Positions 17,490 through 29,199 are shown, counted from the first letter of the stretch. The stretch is 64,000 bases of DNA from Akkermansia muciniphila (GCF_030848305.1 NZ_CP114598.1:2170001-2234000); one strand, 5' to 3'. The notes: generated by a model not told the origin, from the sequence alone. Made by a program: numbers and translations.

Positions 17490-19414
17490 GCCCGGGCAGG
17501 CTCTTCTTCTTTTTTCAGATGAGTGTTGCGGAAGAAGAAGCCGTAGATTAGTACCACGGCAAAGCAGATGATGGGAATAAAGAAGGATGACCGTACCGCT
17601 TTTTCCACAAAGTTTTCCTGGGCCGTCTGGAATTGCTTCATATCCAGGGGGCGGGCAATGAGGTTGTCCAGCACTTCCGCCTGGTTCCCGGAGAGCGTGG
17701 AGAGAGCGGGAATCAGGGAGAATTGCTGAATTTGCTGTTCTCTTCCGGCAGGAGCGGGGAGGCGTTCCAGATTGGCTTTGAAAACGGCCAGTTCCTCGGG
17801 CTTGAGGGAGGAACAGCCGGGCAGGGATTGGGCCGCCTGCTCAAAAGCTGCCCCTTCCAGGGAGGGAAGGGAAAGGAAAGTTGCCAGGTTTTTCTGGAAT
17901 TTGCCGGCGGCCCTGGCCTGTTCTTCTCCGTCCGCAGGGTTGGCTTCAGACATCCTGTACAGCGCCAGCATGGCTCCGGATAAGGATTTGCGGGCGTCTG
18001 CCGCTTCCGCCTGCGCGATCAGGGGCCGGTTGATGGATTCAAAATAGGCCACCTGGTTTTTTACTGTGGTGTTGTCTATCCAGGACCCCATGTACGGGGT
18101 AATGACTGCACCGCCCAGAATGGCCATGATAAGGCCCGCCGCTCCCAGTTTCACTTCAGACCCCAGTCCGCGCAGGGCGATGCCGTAAATAGTGGGGAAC
18201 ATCAGGGACATGCAGCCGGAGATGCCGACCAGCGTCCAGACGGAGATTTCCCTGGGCAGATAGATGGTGCCCAGGCAGCAGAAAATGCCGGCGACGGCGA
18301 AAAGGGACATCATGTTGGCCGGGTTAAATTTTTTCATCAGGGCCGTAGTGATGGCGCGGCAGACGATAAACAGGATGATGGAAAAGATATAGTAGTTGGA
18401 GGCTGCCGCTTCCTGCATTCCGGGGAAGACAGACATGATGTATTTAATCGTCCACGTCCACACGGCGATCTGCACGCCTACATAGAAAAACTGGGCAGCC
18501 ACGCCGCAGAAGTAGCGCGGAAGCTTCACCAGCTTCATAAGCTGGCAGCGGTAGTCCGGCATGATGAGCAGGAAGGCGATGGGGCCGATCATCATAATCA
18601 GAATTTGCTGCACCATGCTGAATTCGAAAGAGGAATAGTACTGGAACAGGAAGGGGATGAGAATCAGGGCGATGCAGAGGCCCAGGCGGCCTAGTTTGGA
18701 GGAAAGGGGCTGCGTGTTTTCCCGGGTGGGCACGTTTTTATCGTCGGATTGGTAACGGCAGAAGAAAAACCAGATTACGGCGGCGATGGCTACCAGGCCC
18801 ACATAAGGAACGCACACCCAGAAGAGTTCATCGCTGACAATGGCGTTCAGCTGTTCCGGGTCCATAGCTTTGCGGGTGTCCATGTCCGCATCGTTCAAGT
18901 GCGCCAAAATGAAATATTTGGCCAGGAAAATACCCGTCAGGGAGCCTATGGGATTGAAGGCCTGGGCGAAGTTCAGACGGCGGACACTCGTTTCCTGGGC
19001 CCCCATGGAGAGAACGAAGGGGTTGCAGGTGGTCTCCAAAATGGAGAGGCCTCCGGCCAGCACGAAGATGGCTGCCAGATAGATATCGAAACTTTGCCCG
19101 ATGGCGGCGGGAATATAGCACAGCGCGCCTATCATGTAGAGCCCCAGTCCGATGAGGACGCCCGCCTTGTAGGAAAATTCCTCCAGAAGGATGGAGGCGA
19201 AAATGGCAAGCACCGCGTATGCCCCATAAAAGGAAATTTGAACTCCGGCGGATTCCGAAGCATTGATCATGAATATTTTGCTGAATGCCGGGACCAGGTT
19301 GTCCGTCATGTTGTTCAGGAGGCCCCACAGCGCAAAACAGGAGACCAGCATGAAGAACGGCAACCGGTACCGTTGGGGAACGATCGGCACGGTAGAGGTA
19401 CGGTTGTTATCCAT
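17486..19414 (-). CDS. fucP: L-fucose permease with unusual insertions (MFS)
   Basis: 642 residues against about 440 for E. coli FucP. The N-terminal half ([20 protein letters not shown]) and C-terminal half ([47 protein letters not shown]) are clearly FucP-like proton/fucose symporter. Two regions are unusual. Residues about 243-287 form two extra hydrophobic segments in the central loop. Residues about 448-608 form a soluble, helix-rich insertion between TM11 and TM12, on the periplasmic side by MFS topology. The final TM ([18 protein letters not shown]) is intact. First gene of the fuc cluster and divergent from the sialidase side. Specificity inferred from context. Confidence 0.88.
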   Translation of the reverse strand: MDNNRTSTVPIVPQRYRLPFFMLVSCFALWGLLNNMTDNLVPAFSKIFMINASESAGVQISFYGAYAVLAIFASILLEEFSYKAGVLIGLGLYMIGALCYIPAAIGQSFDIYLAAIFVLAGGLSILETTCNPFVLSMGAQETSVRRLNFAQAFNPIGSLTGIFLAKYFILAHLNDADMDTRKAMDPEQLNAIVSDELFWVCVPYVGLVAIAAVIWFFFCRYQSDDKNVPTRENTQPLSSKLGRLGLCIALILIPFLFQYYSSFEFSMVQQILIMMIGPIAFLLIMPDYRCQLMKLVKLPRYFCGVAAQFFYVGVQIAVWTWTIKYIMSVFPGMQEAAASNYYIFSIILFIVCRAITTALMKKFNPANMMSLFAVAGIFCCLGTIYLPREISVWTLVGISGCMSLMFPTIYGIALRGLGSEVKLGAAGLIMAILGGAVITPYMGSWIDNTTVKNQVAYFESINRPLIAQAEAADARKSLSGAMLALYRMSEANPADGEEQARAAGKFQKNLATFLSLPSLEGAAFEQAAQSLPGCSSLKPEELAVFKANLERLPAPAGREQQIQQFSLIPALSTLSGNQAEVLDNLIARPLDMKQFQTAQENFVEKAVRSSFFIPIICFAVVLIYGFFFRNTHLKKEEEPARA

Positions 19415-19603
19415 ATTGCTTTTGCCAATTTCTCATAAGGACGGCGGTGCGTCAATCTGGAAACCTGAAAGAGTCCAGAAATTATCCAACCTGTTGATAG
19501 AAAAAATAAAAGGATGTTTTTTTCGTGGTGATGCCCCGTCAGTGTCCGCAGCAGAAGCTCTTTCTTCTTGACTTGTGTTTTTGCGGCGGCTAGGGACAGA
19601 AAG

Positions 19604-20116
19604 ATGAAAAAGAGCATTCTGGCAGTCTGTCTGGGCCTGGCGGGATTCTGGAGCGTTCAGGCTGAAGATTCCCCCATTGCGGATCCGGAAAGGGTAAATG
19701 AACAAAGCGATGCGAAACTGCTTTCAGGGGAATTGTTGTCGGATCATGTGGCGGAAGCGGAGTTTACGGGAATGATTCACCGGAAATGCATGTTTCTTAC
19801 TTCCCTGTGTCCGGACAAGTGCGACCACGCCAAGGATTTCGCCGTTTTCCGGATCGTCAAGTACCTGGATTACCGGAAGCCGGGCAAGTACGGCGATGAA
19901 AAGCAGGAGCAGCTGATGGTGGACGTTAATCCGGCACACAAGCCCCTTCTGCAGGGCGCGGATGTTTTGAAGAAGATATCCGCCCTCAAACCGGGGGACA
20001 AGGTGGTTCTTCACTGGGCCCATTACTATATGCACCGGAACTCCAGTTCTTTCCCGGAACGCCCCGTGATTTCCGTGGAGCCGGCGGCTCTTTCCGAAGG
20101 AAAAACGGGAAAATAA
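19604..20116 (+). CDS. Secreted hypothetical protein with Cys-rich motif
   Basis: 170 residues with a signal peptide (MKKSILAVCLGLAGFWSVQA, cleavage before EDSP). The core reads FTGMIHRKCMFLTSLCPDKC followed by DHAKDFAVFRIVKYL, so three cysteines and two histidines sit close together and could bind a metal. Then comes ISALKPGDKVVLHWAHYYMH. No family name comes to mind. It is divergent from fucP (189 nt) and precedes the sialidase by 146 nt in the same direction. ATG 19604 follows an A-rich, G-containing leader and fits the signal peptide. Confidence 0.65.
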   Translation: MKKSILAVCLGLAGFWSVQAEDSPIADPERVNEQSDAKLLSGELLSDHVAEAEFTGMIHRKCMFLTSLCPDKCDHAKDFAVFRIVKYLDYRKPGKYGDEKQEQLMVDVNPAHKPLLQGADVLKKISALKPGDKVVLHWAHYYMHRNSSSFPERPVISVEPAALSEGKTGK

Positions 20117-20262
20117 GGACTGGTCTTTCTTCAGGCTGTTCAAGCGGGGCTGGACGCAACGGAAAGCCGTGTGTTAGAAAACGGACCGGCAAATGGCGCT
20201 GCTCCGGGCAAGATTGGCCTGATGAGCGGCGTATATATCCAGCGAAACACACCATAAATACG

Positions 20263-22311
20263 ATGCGTTTATCTTTGAATACATTAACGGGGGTAGCCCT
20301 TTTGTGCGCCTTGGGGCTGTCTGTTCCCGCTGCTCTTGGTACGGAAAGCTTTGAGCAGGCCAAACAAGGCAGGTTCACGTCTCTTCCCACCAAATACGGC
20401 CCCATGTCCTGCGGGGACGGCGTGGCGGAAATCGGGAGAGGAGGAAAATCCGGGAAATCTTCCCTGCGAATGTTCGGCGGGCAGGATACCGAATTGAAAC
20501 TGGACTTGAAGGATATTCCTTCCAGAGAAGTCCGGTTGTCTGCTTGGGCGGAGCGATGGACCGGACAGGCCCCTTTTGAATTTTCCATTGTGGCCATAGG
20601 GCCGAAGGGAGAGAAGAAGATTTATGACGGCAAGGATATCAGGACGGGCGGGTTTCATACCAAGATAAAAGCCAGTGTTCCCGCCGGAACGCGTTCCCTG
20701 CTGTTCAGGCTTACTTCTCCGGAGAATAAGGGAATGAAGCTGGACGATTTGTTCATCGTTCCCTGTATTCCCATGAAGGTGAATCCTCAGGTGGAGATGG
20801 CCTCTTCCGCCTATCCGGTGATGGTGCGCATCCCGTGCAACCCTGTTCTTTCCCTGAATGTCCGGACGGACGGCTGCCTTAATCCCCAGTTCCTGACAGC
20901 CGTCAATCTGGATTTTACGGGTACGACGAAGCTTTCCGACATTGCATCCGTGACCGTCATACGGGGGGAAGAGGAGCCCCACGTTCATCATGGGGAAGAG
21001 CCGTTTCCGAAAGACTCTTCCCAGGTTCTTGGCACGGTAAAGCTTGCCGGTTCCACGAGACCCCAGATTTCTGTGAAGGGGAACATGGAGCTGGAGCCCG
21101 GAGACAATTACCTGTGGGCTTGCGTGACGATGAAAGAAGGTGCCTCCTTGGACGGCAGGGTGGTGGTGCGTCCGGCCAGCCTTGTGGCGGGCAATAAACT
21201 GGTGAAGGTTGCCAATGCGGCTCCCGTAGCGCAGCGCATCGGCGCGGCCGTAGTCAGGCATGGGGATTTCAACTCCAAATTTTACCGTATTCCCGGGCTG
21301 GCCCGTTCCAAGAAGGGAACTCTGCTGGCCGTGTACGATATCCGGTACAATCATGCCGGAGACCTGCCTGCCAACATTGACGTGGGCGTAAGCCGTTCCG
21401 CGGACGGAGGCCGTACCTGGTCTGACGTCAAGATCGCCATTGATGATTCCAGGATTGACCCTTCTCTGGGGGCTACCAAAGGCGTAGGGGATCCGGCCAT
21501 TCTGGTGGATGAAAAGACGGGGCGCATCTGGGTGGCCGCCATATGGAGCCACAGGCATTCCATCTGGGGCAGCAAGTCCGGAGACAATTCCCCGGAGGCC
21601 TGCGGACAGCTGGTGCTGGCCTACAGCGATGACGATGGCCTGACCTGGTCCAAGCCGATTAATATTACGGAACAGACCAAGAACAAGGATTGGCGCATTT
21701 TGTTCAATGGCCCCGGCAACGGCATTTGCATGAAAGACGGCACGCTGGTTTTCGCCGCCCAGTATTGGGACGGCAAGGGGGTGCCGTGGTCCACCATTGT
21801 TTATTCCAAAGACCGGGGGAAAACCTGGCACTGCGGCACGGGCGTCAACCAGCAGACGACGGAAGCCCAGGTGATTGAGCTGGAAGACGGTTCCATCATG
21901 ATCAACGCCCGGTGCAACTGGGGCGGTTCCCGCGTAGTGGGCGTTACGAAGGACCTGGGCCAGACCTGGGAAAAACACCCCACCAACCGCACTTCCCAGC
22001 TGAAGGAGCCGGTCTGTCAGGGCAGCCTGCTTGCCGTGGACGGCGTGCCGGGGGCGGGCAGAGTGGTTCTGTTTTCCAATCCCAATACCACATCCGGTCG
22101 TTCCCACATGACGCTGAAAGCCTCTACGGATGACGCCGGTTCATGGCCGGAAGACAAGTGGCTCCTTTACGATGCCCGCAAAGGCTGGGGGTATTCCTGC
22201 CTGGCGCCGGTGGACAAGAACCATGTGGGCGTGCTGTACGAATCCCAGGGAGCGCTGAATTTCCTGAAAATTCCCTACAAGGATGTTCTTAACGCCAAAA
22301 ATGCGCGCTGA
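20263..22311 (+). CDS. Secreted sialidase (exo-alpha-sialidase, GH33)
   Basis: 682 residues with signal peptide MRLSLNTLTGVALLCALGLS. Residues about 30-165 form a jelly-roll/carbohydrate-binding-like domain, followed by a linker domain and a six-bladed propeller from about 325. The propeller shows the YRIP motif (first catalytic-site Arg) and Asp boxes SADGGRTWSD, SDDDGLTWSK, SKDRGKTWHC and a degenerate STDDAGSWPE. The enzyme releases terminal sialic acid from mucin glycans, and its position beside fucose uptake genes fits joint use of mucin caps. No nan catabolic genes occur in this window apart from nagB. A terminator follows. Confidence 0.93.
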   Translation: MRLSLNTLTGVALLCALGLSVPAALGTESFEQAKQGRFTSLPTKYGPMSCGDGVAEIGRGGKSGKSSLRMFGGQDTELKLDLKDIPSREVRLSAWAERWTGQAPFEFSIVAIGPKGEKKIYDGKDIRTGGFHTKIKASVPAGTRSLLFRLTSPENKGMKLDDLFIVPCIPMKVNPQVEMASSAYPVMVRIPCNPVLSLNVRTDGCLNPQFLTAVNLDFTGTTKLSDIASVTVIRGEEEPHVHHGEEPFPKDSSQVLGTVKLAGSTRPQISVKGNMELEPGDNYLWACVTMKEGASLDGRVVVRPASLVAGNKLVKVANAAPVAQRIGAAVVRHGDFNSKFYRIPGLARSKKGTLLAVYDIRYNHAGDLPANIDVGVSRSADGGRTWSDVKIAIDDSRIDPSLGATKGVGDPAILVDEKTGRIWVAAIWSHRHSIWGSKSGDNSPEACGQLVLAYSDDDGLTWSKPINITEQTKNKDWRILFNGPGNGICMKDGTLVFAAQYWDGKGVPWSTIVYSKDRGKTWHCGTGVNQQTTEAQVIELEDGSIMINARCNWGGSRVVGVTKDLGQTWEKHPTNRTSQLKEPVCQGSLLAVDGVPGAGRVVLFSNPNTTSGRSHMTLKASTDDAGSWPEDKWLLYDARKGWGYSCLAPVDKNHVGVLYESQGALNFLKIPYKDVLNAKNAR

Positions 22312-22334
22312 TTCCGTTTCCCGGTAACATGTTG

Positions 22335-22370
22335 AACGGGCCGTTTCCTCTGGAGAACGGCCCGTTTTTT
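22335..22370 (+). terminator. Rho-independent terminator after the sialidase gene
   Basis: AACGGGCCGTT (22335-22345) pairs perfectly with AACGGCCCGTT (22356-22366) and is followed by a T-run to 22370. Confidence 0.9.
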
Positions 22371-22519
22371 GTTCCGGGTGTGTTTTTGTGAAAGGAGCTG
22401 GCCGCCGGGCTCCGGGAGATTATTTGCCGCTAAAGGCGGAAAACCGTGCAGGAAACGGCTCATCTCCCTCTGACGGGAAAGCTGGCAGTGCATTGTTAAT
22501 TTTTTGAAAGACGAAATTG

Positions 22520-23113
22520 TCAGGATAAAAAGGAAGCAAGAGCTTCCTTCAGCATGTTTCTGGCGCGGAACAGCAGGCTTTTGGTAGCGGGAACCGTCAT
22601 ATCCAGCACTCTGGCTATTTCCTCATAGGGCATGTTTTCGAAACGGCGCAATTGAACGGCCAGCCGCGCCTTTTCCGGCAGGGCTGCGATTGCCGCGTCC
22701 ACGGCTTGCCGGAGTTCCGTATGCTCCAGCGCTTCGTCCGGGGCCTGGGAAGGTTCCAGAAATACGGCCATTCCTCCTTCCTCCTCCATGGCGTCTGCGG
22801 AGGTGGTAGGCTTGCGTTTCTGGCGGCGCACTTCATTGAACACCAGATTGCGCAGGATGGTGAACATCCAGGTGGTAAACCGTGCGGAAGGTTCGTAATT
22901 CCCGGCTCCCTTCCAGATGCGGATGAATACCTGCTGGGCGATGTCCTCTGTCTCCGGACCGTTGTTCAACATGCGGGCCACAGCCGCATATACGGAATTC
23001 TGGTGTTTGCGGACCAGCATTTCCATGGCGGAAGCGTCGCCATTCCTGACCCTCAGCATCAGCTTGGCATCTTCGTCTGGTTCCGCAGGCGGCATGTCTT
23101 GTGCTTCGTCCAT
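22520..23113 (-). CDS. ECF-type RNA polymerase sigma factor
   Basis: 197 residues. Sigma region 2 covers about 25-100 (FIRIWKGAGNYEPSARFTTWMFTILRNLVFNEVRR, the helix that melts the -10 element). Region 4 covers about 135-190 (ALPEKARLAVQLRRFENMPYEEIARVLDM, then VPATKSLLFRARNML, a helix-turn-helix for the -35 element). No sigma 1.1 or 3 regions, so group 4. The N-terminus is acidic. No anti-sigma gene is adjacent; the gene is divergent from thiC. Regulon unknown. Confidence 0.92.
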   Translation of the reverse strand: MDEAQDMPPAEPDEDAKLMLRVRNGDASAMEMLVRKHQNSVYAAVARMLNNGPETEDIAQQVFIRIWKGAGNYEPSARFTTWMFTILRNLVFNEVRRQKRKPTTSADAMEEEGGMAVFLEPSQAPDEALEHTELRQAVDAAIAALPEKARLAVQLRRFENMPYEEIARVLDMTVPATKSLLFRARNMLKEALASFLS

Positions 23114-23568
23114 GAAATACCCTTCTATAAACCCCGTGTCCGGTGAAAGGTTGCGGCCGGCAGGGCGTATTCCAGAAAAAAGTTTATCCTGTCTTTACAT
23201 GGCTGACGAGATGAAAACAGGTCTTTCTTTTTTCGCACAGGGGTCTGGTAAAACTTTTGCTCTTTTCGAAGCCCGGAAAATATTCACGCTTTTGAAGAAG
23301 CGGGGCCGGGGCGTTGATGGATTCCTTCCATGCCCGCCGATTTGACAAGGGCGGAAGGGGATTGTCAGGGGGGGCGGAATGCCTTCCGGAAGATCGATTC
23401 AACTGGATTGACGCGTGCCAGAAGGAACGTTCCCCCGGAGGGAGGGGGGCTTCCCCGTGTTGATTTCCGGGAGGAATGGCGTCCGTCCCTTTGGCGCTCC
23501 GGTTTCACCACGCCGGGCTGGAAAACGCTTGGATGGAGAGAAAGTCCATGTTATTCTTTTTCCAGTTC
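23114..23568. other. Intergenic region between sigma factor and thiC leader
   Basis: 455 nt without a convincing gene. Short ORFs on both strands (for example 23184-23402 minus and 23330-23587 plus) have no family features and are rich in Pro, Arg and Gly as expected of chance frames. It must hold the two divergent promoters; I see no clear consensus pair. Confidence 0.5.
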
Positions 23569-25570
<2,002 letters not shown>

Positions 25571-25656
25571 GCGTCTTTGTTCAGGAGTTTCTGATGAAGC
25601 CGGTTCTTCTTAAAAAAGAATGACACGCGCAGGGATAATGCTATAGTGCGGTTAAC

Positions 25657-26601
25657 ATGAGAAGTTCATTTTTTTCTGCAATTGGCGTTCTTTCCTTGGC
25701 CTCCGCTTTGATTTGTTCCGCGTCTTCCTCCTGGGAGACTGATTGGAATAAGGCGTTGGAGAAAGCCGGAAAGAGCGGACAGCCGGTACTGGTTGACTTT
25801 ACCGGTTCCGACTGGTGCCCCGGATGTATTTATCTGCGCAAGAATATTTTTGACACGGATGCGTTCGCCAAATATGCGGCGGATCATCAATTCGTGCTGC
25901 TGGAGCTGGATTTTCCCAAGACCGCCGGGAAAATGCCTCCGGAACAGCTTAAATTCCATGAAGATCTGATGCGCCGTTACGGCGTTTCCTCATTCCCGAC
26001 TGTTTTGCTGATGGAAGGGAATGGCGCTCCTTATGCTAAAATAATGAGTGCGACCAGGACGCCGGAGGAATATCTGAAGAAACTGGAGGCTGCCGGAGAA
26101 ACGAGGAAGAAGTTGAAAGAGGCTGTGGCGGCGGCCCTGCCGCTGAAAGGAAAGGAAAAACTGGAGCAGCTTGTTAAGGCCCTGAACGTGCTTCCGGAAG
26201 ATTTGCAGCCTTTTCAGAAGGAGTTGATTGCAGAAATTTCCGTCTTGGACCCGGAAGATAAATACGGATTCTCGGGGAAGTCTGAAAAGGCTGCAACCAT
26301 GGAGAAGCAACGGCTTATGTGGGAGCAATTCTGCCGGAAATATTCGGGAAAATTCTCTGCGGCAGATATGCTCGCCGCCCGTAAGGAAGCATTGAATATG
26401 CTGGAAAATAAAGACATGCTCCCTCCGATTCGTCTGGAAATCGCCAAATATATCAGCGATGGGTATGCCTTGGAACGTAATTTCCCCAAGGTTCTGGAAT
26501 ACTTGAAAATTGCCCGGGATGCCGATCCGGAATCACAGGCGGCCAAAAAGCTGGAACCATGGATTGAAAACATGCGGAAATTTGTCAATCAGGAGAAGTA
26601 G
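25657..26601 (+). CDS. Periplasmic thioredoxin-like protein
   Basis: 314 residues with signal peptide (MRSSFFSAIGVLSLASALIC, cleavage near SASS). A thioredoxin fold covers about 25-150: VLVDFTGSDWCPGCIYL contains the CxxC active site (Cys-Pro-Gly-Cys) and GVSSFPTVLLM has the cis-Pro. The remaining about 165 residues are helical, with TPR-like helices near the end (FPKVLEYLKIARDADPESQ). Similar to thioredoxin/DUF255-like secreted reductases that act in disulfide handling or cytochrome maturation; substrate unknown. A strong terminator follows, so it is probably monocistronic. Confidence 0.85.
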   Translation: MRSSFFSAIGVLSLASALICSASSSWETDWNKALEKAGKSGQPVLVDFTGSDWCPGCIYLRKNIFDTDAFAKYAADHQFVLLELDFPKTAGKMPPEQLKFHEDLMRRYGVSSFPTVLLMEGNGAPYAKIMSATRTPEEYLKKLEAAGETRKKLKEAVAAALPLKGKEKLEQLVKALNVLPEDLQPFQKELIAEISVLDPEDKYGFSGKSEKAATMEKQRLMWEQFCRKYSGKFSAADMLAARKEALNMLENKDMLPPIRLEIAKYISDGYALERNFPKVLEYLKIARDADPESQAAKKLEPWIENMRKFVNQEK

Positions 26602-26610
26602 AAGTTGTCC

Positions 26611-26661
26611 GGAAAGGCATGGCGGCCTTCTGCGGGAGGCTGCCATGCCTTTCCGTTTTTT
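26611..26661 (+). terminator. Strong rho-independent terminator
   Basis: A 13-bp perfect stem (26611-26623 with 26642-26654) is followed by a T-run 26656-26661, directly after the thioredoxin-like gene. Confidence 0.92.
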
Positions 26662-26692
26662 ATTTTAAACAAAAAAATGGGGCTGTTGCGCT

Positions 26693-27304
26693 ATGGCTGA
26701 TGAAGGGAACGAATATGCAGAAATGAATACGCCGGCCTATGTCAGAAAAGAGGAGGTGATCGAGGGAGAAAGCAGCCATTTGCTGAGTTGGGATGAGTGG
26801 CTGCGGGAACATGCTGCCCAGTTGCTGTTGTTTGCCCGCCAGCAGTCCCGCTCACCGGAAGATGCGGAGGACATACTTCAGGATGCCCTGATACGCCTGG
26901 CGCGCAAGGAGGCCTCCGGGGAATTTGTGGGAGGGCAGGAGGCGTGGCTCTCCTATGTCTTTGCCTCCATCCGGCGTCTGGCGGTGGATTATGGCCGCAA
27001 ATCCGACCGCCGTCAGAAAAGGGAAGATGAGGCCTGCGCCGCTGAACAGGATGAGGATGTTTATGCGGACCCCTGGTTTTCCAGCGCTGCGGCGGATGAG
27101 GAACTCAAACAATTCATGGAAACGCAGCTCAGGAAGCTCCCTCCCAAGTTCTCTGAAGTCATTGTCCTGAAAATATGGGGAGAGCAAACTTTTCAGCAAA
27201 TTGCGGAAACGCTGGAAATCTCACAGAATACGGCGGCGAGCCGGTACCGTTACGGGATTGACTTGCTCCGCAGGGCTTTAAGAAATAAAAAGAATCAATT
27301 CTAA
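26693..27304 (+). CDS. ECF-type RNA polymerase sigma factor (second)
   Basis: 203 residues. Region 2: REHAAQLLLFARQQSRSPED, then AEDILQDALIRLAR and AWLSYVFASIRRLAVDYGRK. Region 4: LRKLPPKFSEVIVLKIWGEQ, then TFQQIAETLEISQNTAASRYRYGIDLLRRAL with the helix-turn-helix. A 25-residue acidic N-terminal extension precedes region 2; the in-frame ATG at 26723 is a possible alternative start. It is followed 15 nt later by a single-pass membrane protein, the usual arrangement of a sigma/anti-sigma pair. Similar to Verrucomicrobia and Planctomycetes ECF groups; target unknown. Confidence 0.9.
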   Translation: MADEGNEYAEMNTPAYVRKEEVIEGESSHLLSWDEWLREHAAQLLLFARQQSRSPEDAEDILQDALIRLARKEASGEFVGGQEAWLSYVFASIRRLAVDYGRKSDRRQKREDEACAAEQDEDVYADPWFSSAAADEELKQFMETQLRKLPPKFSEVIVLKIWGEQTFQQIAETLEISQNTAASRYRYGIDLLRRALRNKKNQF

Positions 27305-27319
27305 CGCCGTTCCGCCCTT

Positions 27320-27991
27320 ATGAAACATGAGACAACATCATCTGCCGCAGGGGAGGAAGGCGGCGGTACTGCCGCCCTGCAGCCCCTTCCCGTATCTGAT
27401 GAACTGATTTCCCGGCTGGCCGGAAAGTGTGAGGAAATCTTCCCTTTGAACAACCGTTTCCGCCGCGATGAAATCTCCGATGATGAAATTCATGAGATGG
27501 AATCCCTCTTGAAACGTCTTCAGCCCTCTCCGGCAAGAGTCCTGTTCAGGGAGCAGTGCTGTGCCCTGATGTGCGCGGAATCCGAACATGAGATGGAAAC
27601 CCGGTTGAAAAGGCTTTCCGCTTCTTCCATGCTGGAATTTTCCGTCTGTAAAATGGCGCAAGCCATGAATTGCGCCAGTGATGAGAAACGGGAAAAAGCG
27701 TTGAACATCTCCCTGTGGCGGCGTTTTGCCTGTATTTCCGGCATTTCTGCGGCTGCCGCTGTGGGGGCTGTCATGCTGGTTCAACATGCACTGGCGCCTT
27801 CCGGCGGAACGGTGGCTGCCGGAAATGCCGGGGAAGCCTCCACGGAAAAGGCTGAAACGCCTGTAATTCCCGGTGAAAAGCGGGAATTGCTCCGGATGCC
27901 CACCATTTTTGAACTGCAGGGAGGGGATGAGCGTGTGCCTGTGATTGCTCCTGCCGTTATCCGCAGGATTCTTCCTGAAAAGGAATACTAA
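27320..27991 (+). CDS. Single-pass membrane protein, candidate anti-sigma factor
   Basis: 223 residues. A cytoplasmic part (1-130) is predicted helical and contains CALMCAESEHEMETRLKRL. One transmembrane segment (about 136-157, FACISGISAAAAVGAVMLVQ) is followed by a periplasmic tail of about 65 residues. It begins 15 nt after the second ECF sigma gene, so co-transcription is likely. I see no zinc HxxxCxxC anti-sigma motif; the assignment rests on topology and position only. Confidence 0.5.
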   Translation: MKHETTSSAAGEEGGGTAALQPLPVSDELISRLAGKCEEIFPLNNRFRRDEISDDEIHEMESLLKRLQPSPARVLFREQCCALMCAESEHEMETRLKRLSASSMLEFSVCKMAQAMNCASDEKREKALNISLWRRFACISGISAAAAVGAVMLVQHALAPSGGTVAAGNAGEASTEKAETPVIPGEKRELLRMPTIFELQGGDERVPVIAPAVIRRILPEKEY

Positions 27992-28239
27992 GAAAGTGCG
28001 GTGCATGCATCTCGCCGGAATGGGCGATCTGTTGCGGCCTTCAGGTTTTTCTTGGTAGGGAGGAAAGAAGCCCGGCTGGCGTCATGGTGATAAGAAGCCG
28101 GAAAATCAGCGGTTTTATCCCAAGGGGAGAATCTTTTATTTTGGAGATATGGTATTCTCCGATATTCTGCGGCGTGGGAAGGAAGAAAAAATGCACGAAT
28201 TTTGAACATTGTATGGACAGATGTTGTATATTATCCCAC

Positions 28240-29199
28240 ATGGATATGAAACCCTGTATCTTTCTGACATTGGGATTGCTGGCAGGTTCGGGCTCCGGAT
28301 ATTCCATTGACCGGCCCGCAGGAAGTACGGATAACCTTCAGCCGCCTCCTCTGACGCCATACACGCATCAGGTCAGGCCTCTCCCCTCTTCCAAACCGGC
28401 CAGACTGGGAATTGTTCCGGGCACGGTGCCTCAAGCGCTTGTTGCCCAGCTGGAACTGAGCGGATTCCCCGGAGTGCTGGTGACCAAAGTGATGCCGGAC
28501 AGCCCCGCGGCCAGGGCCGGGCTTCTGGAAAATGACGTCATCGTCAAGCTGGGGGATGTTTCCCTGTCCGGTCCGCAATCCGTGACGGAAGCCCTGTCTG
28601 AAAAGGCTCCCGGAGACAGGATTACAGCGGTATTCTACCGGAAAGGAAAGCGGGAGACTGCTGAAATTACCCTGGATGGGGGAACGCTTTCCGCTGAAGA
28701 AATATTGGCGGCTCAGGGGGATCCCCGCACGCAGCCGCACGCAGTTCCCTCCGTTCGGCGTCAGGCGGCGCCTTTTTCCGGAATGTCTGCACGGCCTCAT
28801 CTTTCTCAGCGTATTCTGGATATTCAGCAGATGATGGATGAGTTTTTGGGAGATTCCGCCATGGATGATTCCCGGATGGACGACATCATCGGCCGGATGA
28901 ACCTGACTCCCGGCGCGGCGCAGATGCTTCGGAGCTTGCAGGGCCTTCACCAAATGCCTATGCCTCCCATGGGCAAGGTCTCCGGAGGAGGCCAGAGCAC
29001 GTCTTCCGTCCGGATGTCGGATGCCAACGGGACTATCGTGGTTTCTTCCAATTCCCGGACGGGAACCACAGTTCATGTGACGGACTCCGCAGGGAAAGTT
29101 CTGTATTCCGGTCCCTACAATACGCAGGAGGAAAAAGCCGCTGTACCGGAAGCCGTCAGGGAACGTTTGAAAAACATAGAAACCAATTTCTGCTTTTAA
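28240..29199 (+). CDS. Secreted PDZ-domain protein
   Basis: 319 residues with signal peptide (MDMKPCIFLTLGLLAGSGSG). A PDZ domain at about 60-145 is shown by LGIVPG, then VTKVMPDSPAARAGLLENDV, IVKLGDVSLSGPQSVTEALS and PGDRITAVFYRKGK. There is no protease domain, so this is not a DegP/HtrA enzyme. The C-terminal part contains MDEFLGDSAMDDSRMDDIIG and a beta-rich region. It probably binds peptides or envelope proteins. The start at 28240 is chosen for its signal peptide; the frame is open back to 28084. It lies downstream of the sigma/membrane pair with a gap of about 250 nt. Confidence 0.75.
   Translation: MDMKPCIFLTLGLLAGSGSGYSIDRPAGSTDNLQPPPLTPYTHQVRPLPSSKPARLGIVPGTVPQALVAQLELSGFPGVLVTKVMPDSPAARAGLLENDVIVKLGDVSLSGPQSVTEALSEKAPGDRITAVFYRKGKRETAEITLDGGTLSAEEILAAQGDPRTQPHAVPSVRRQAAPFSGMSARPHLSQRILDIQQMMDEFLGDSAMDDSRMDDIIGRMNLTPGAAQMLRSLQGLHQMPMPPMGKVSGGGQSTSSVRMSDANGTIVVSSNSRTGTTVHVTDSAGKVLYSGPYNTQEEKAAVPEAVRERLKNIETNFCF

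Noticed and set aside
20284-22107. 607-codon minus-strand ORF antisense to the sialidase
   Set aside because: Asp boxes and YRIP motif prove the plus-strand sialidase; the antisense product has no recognisable features.
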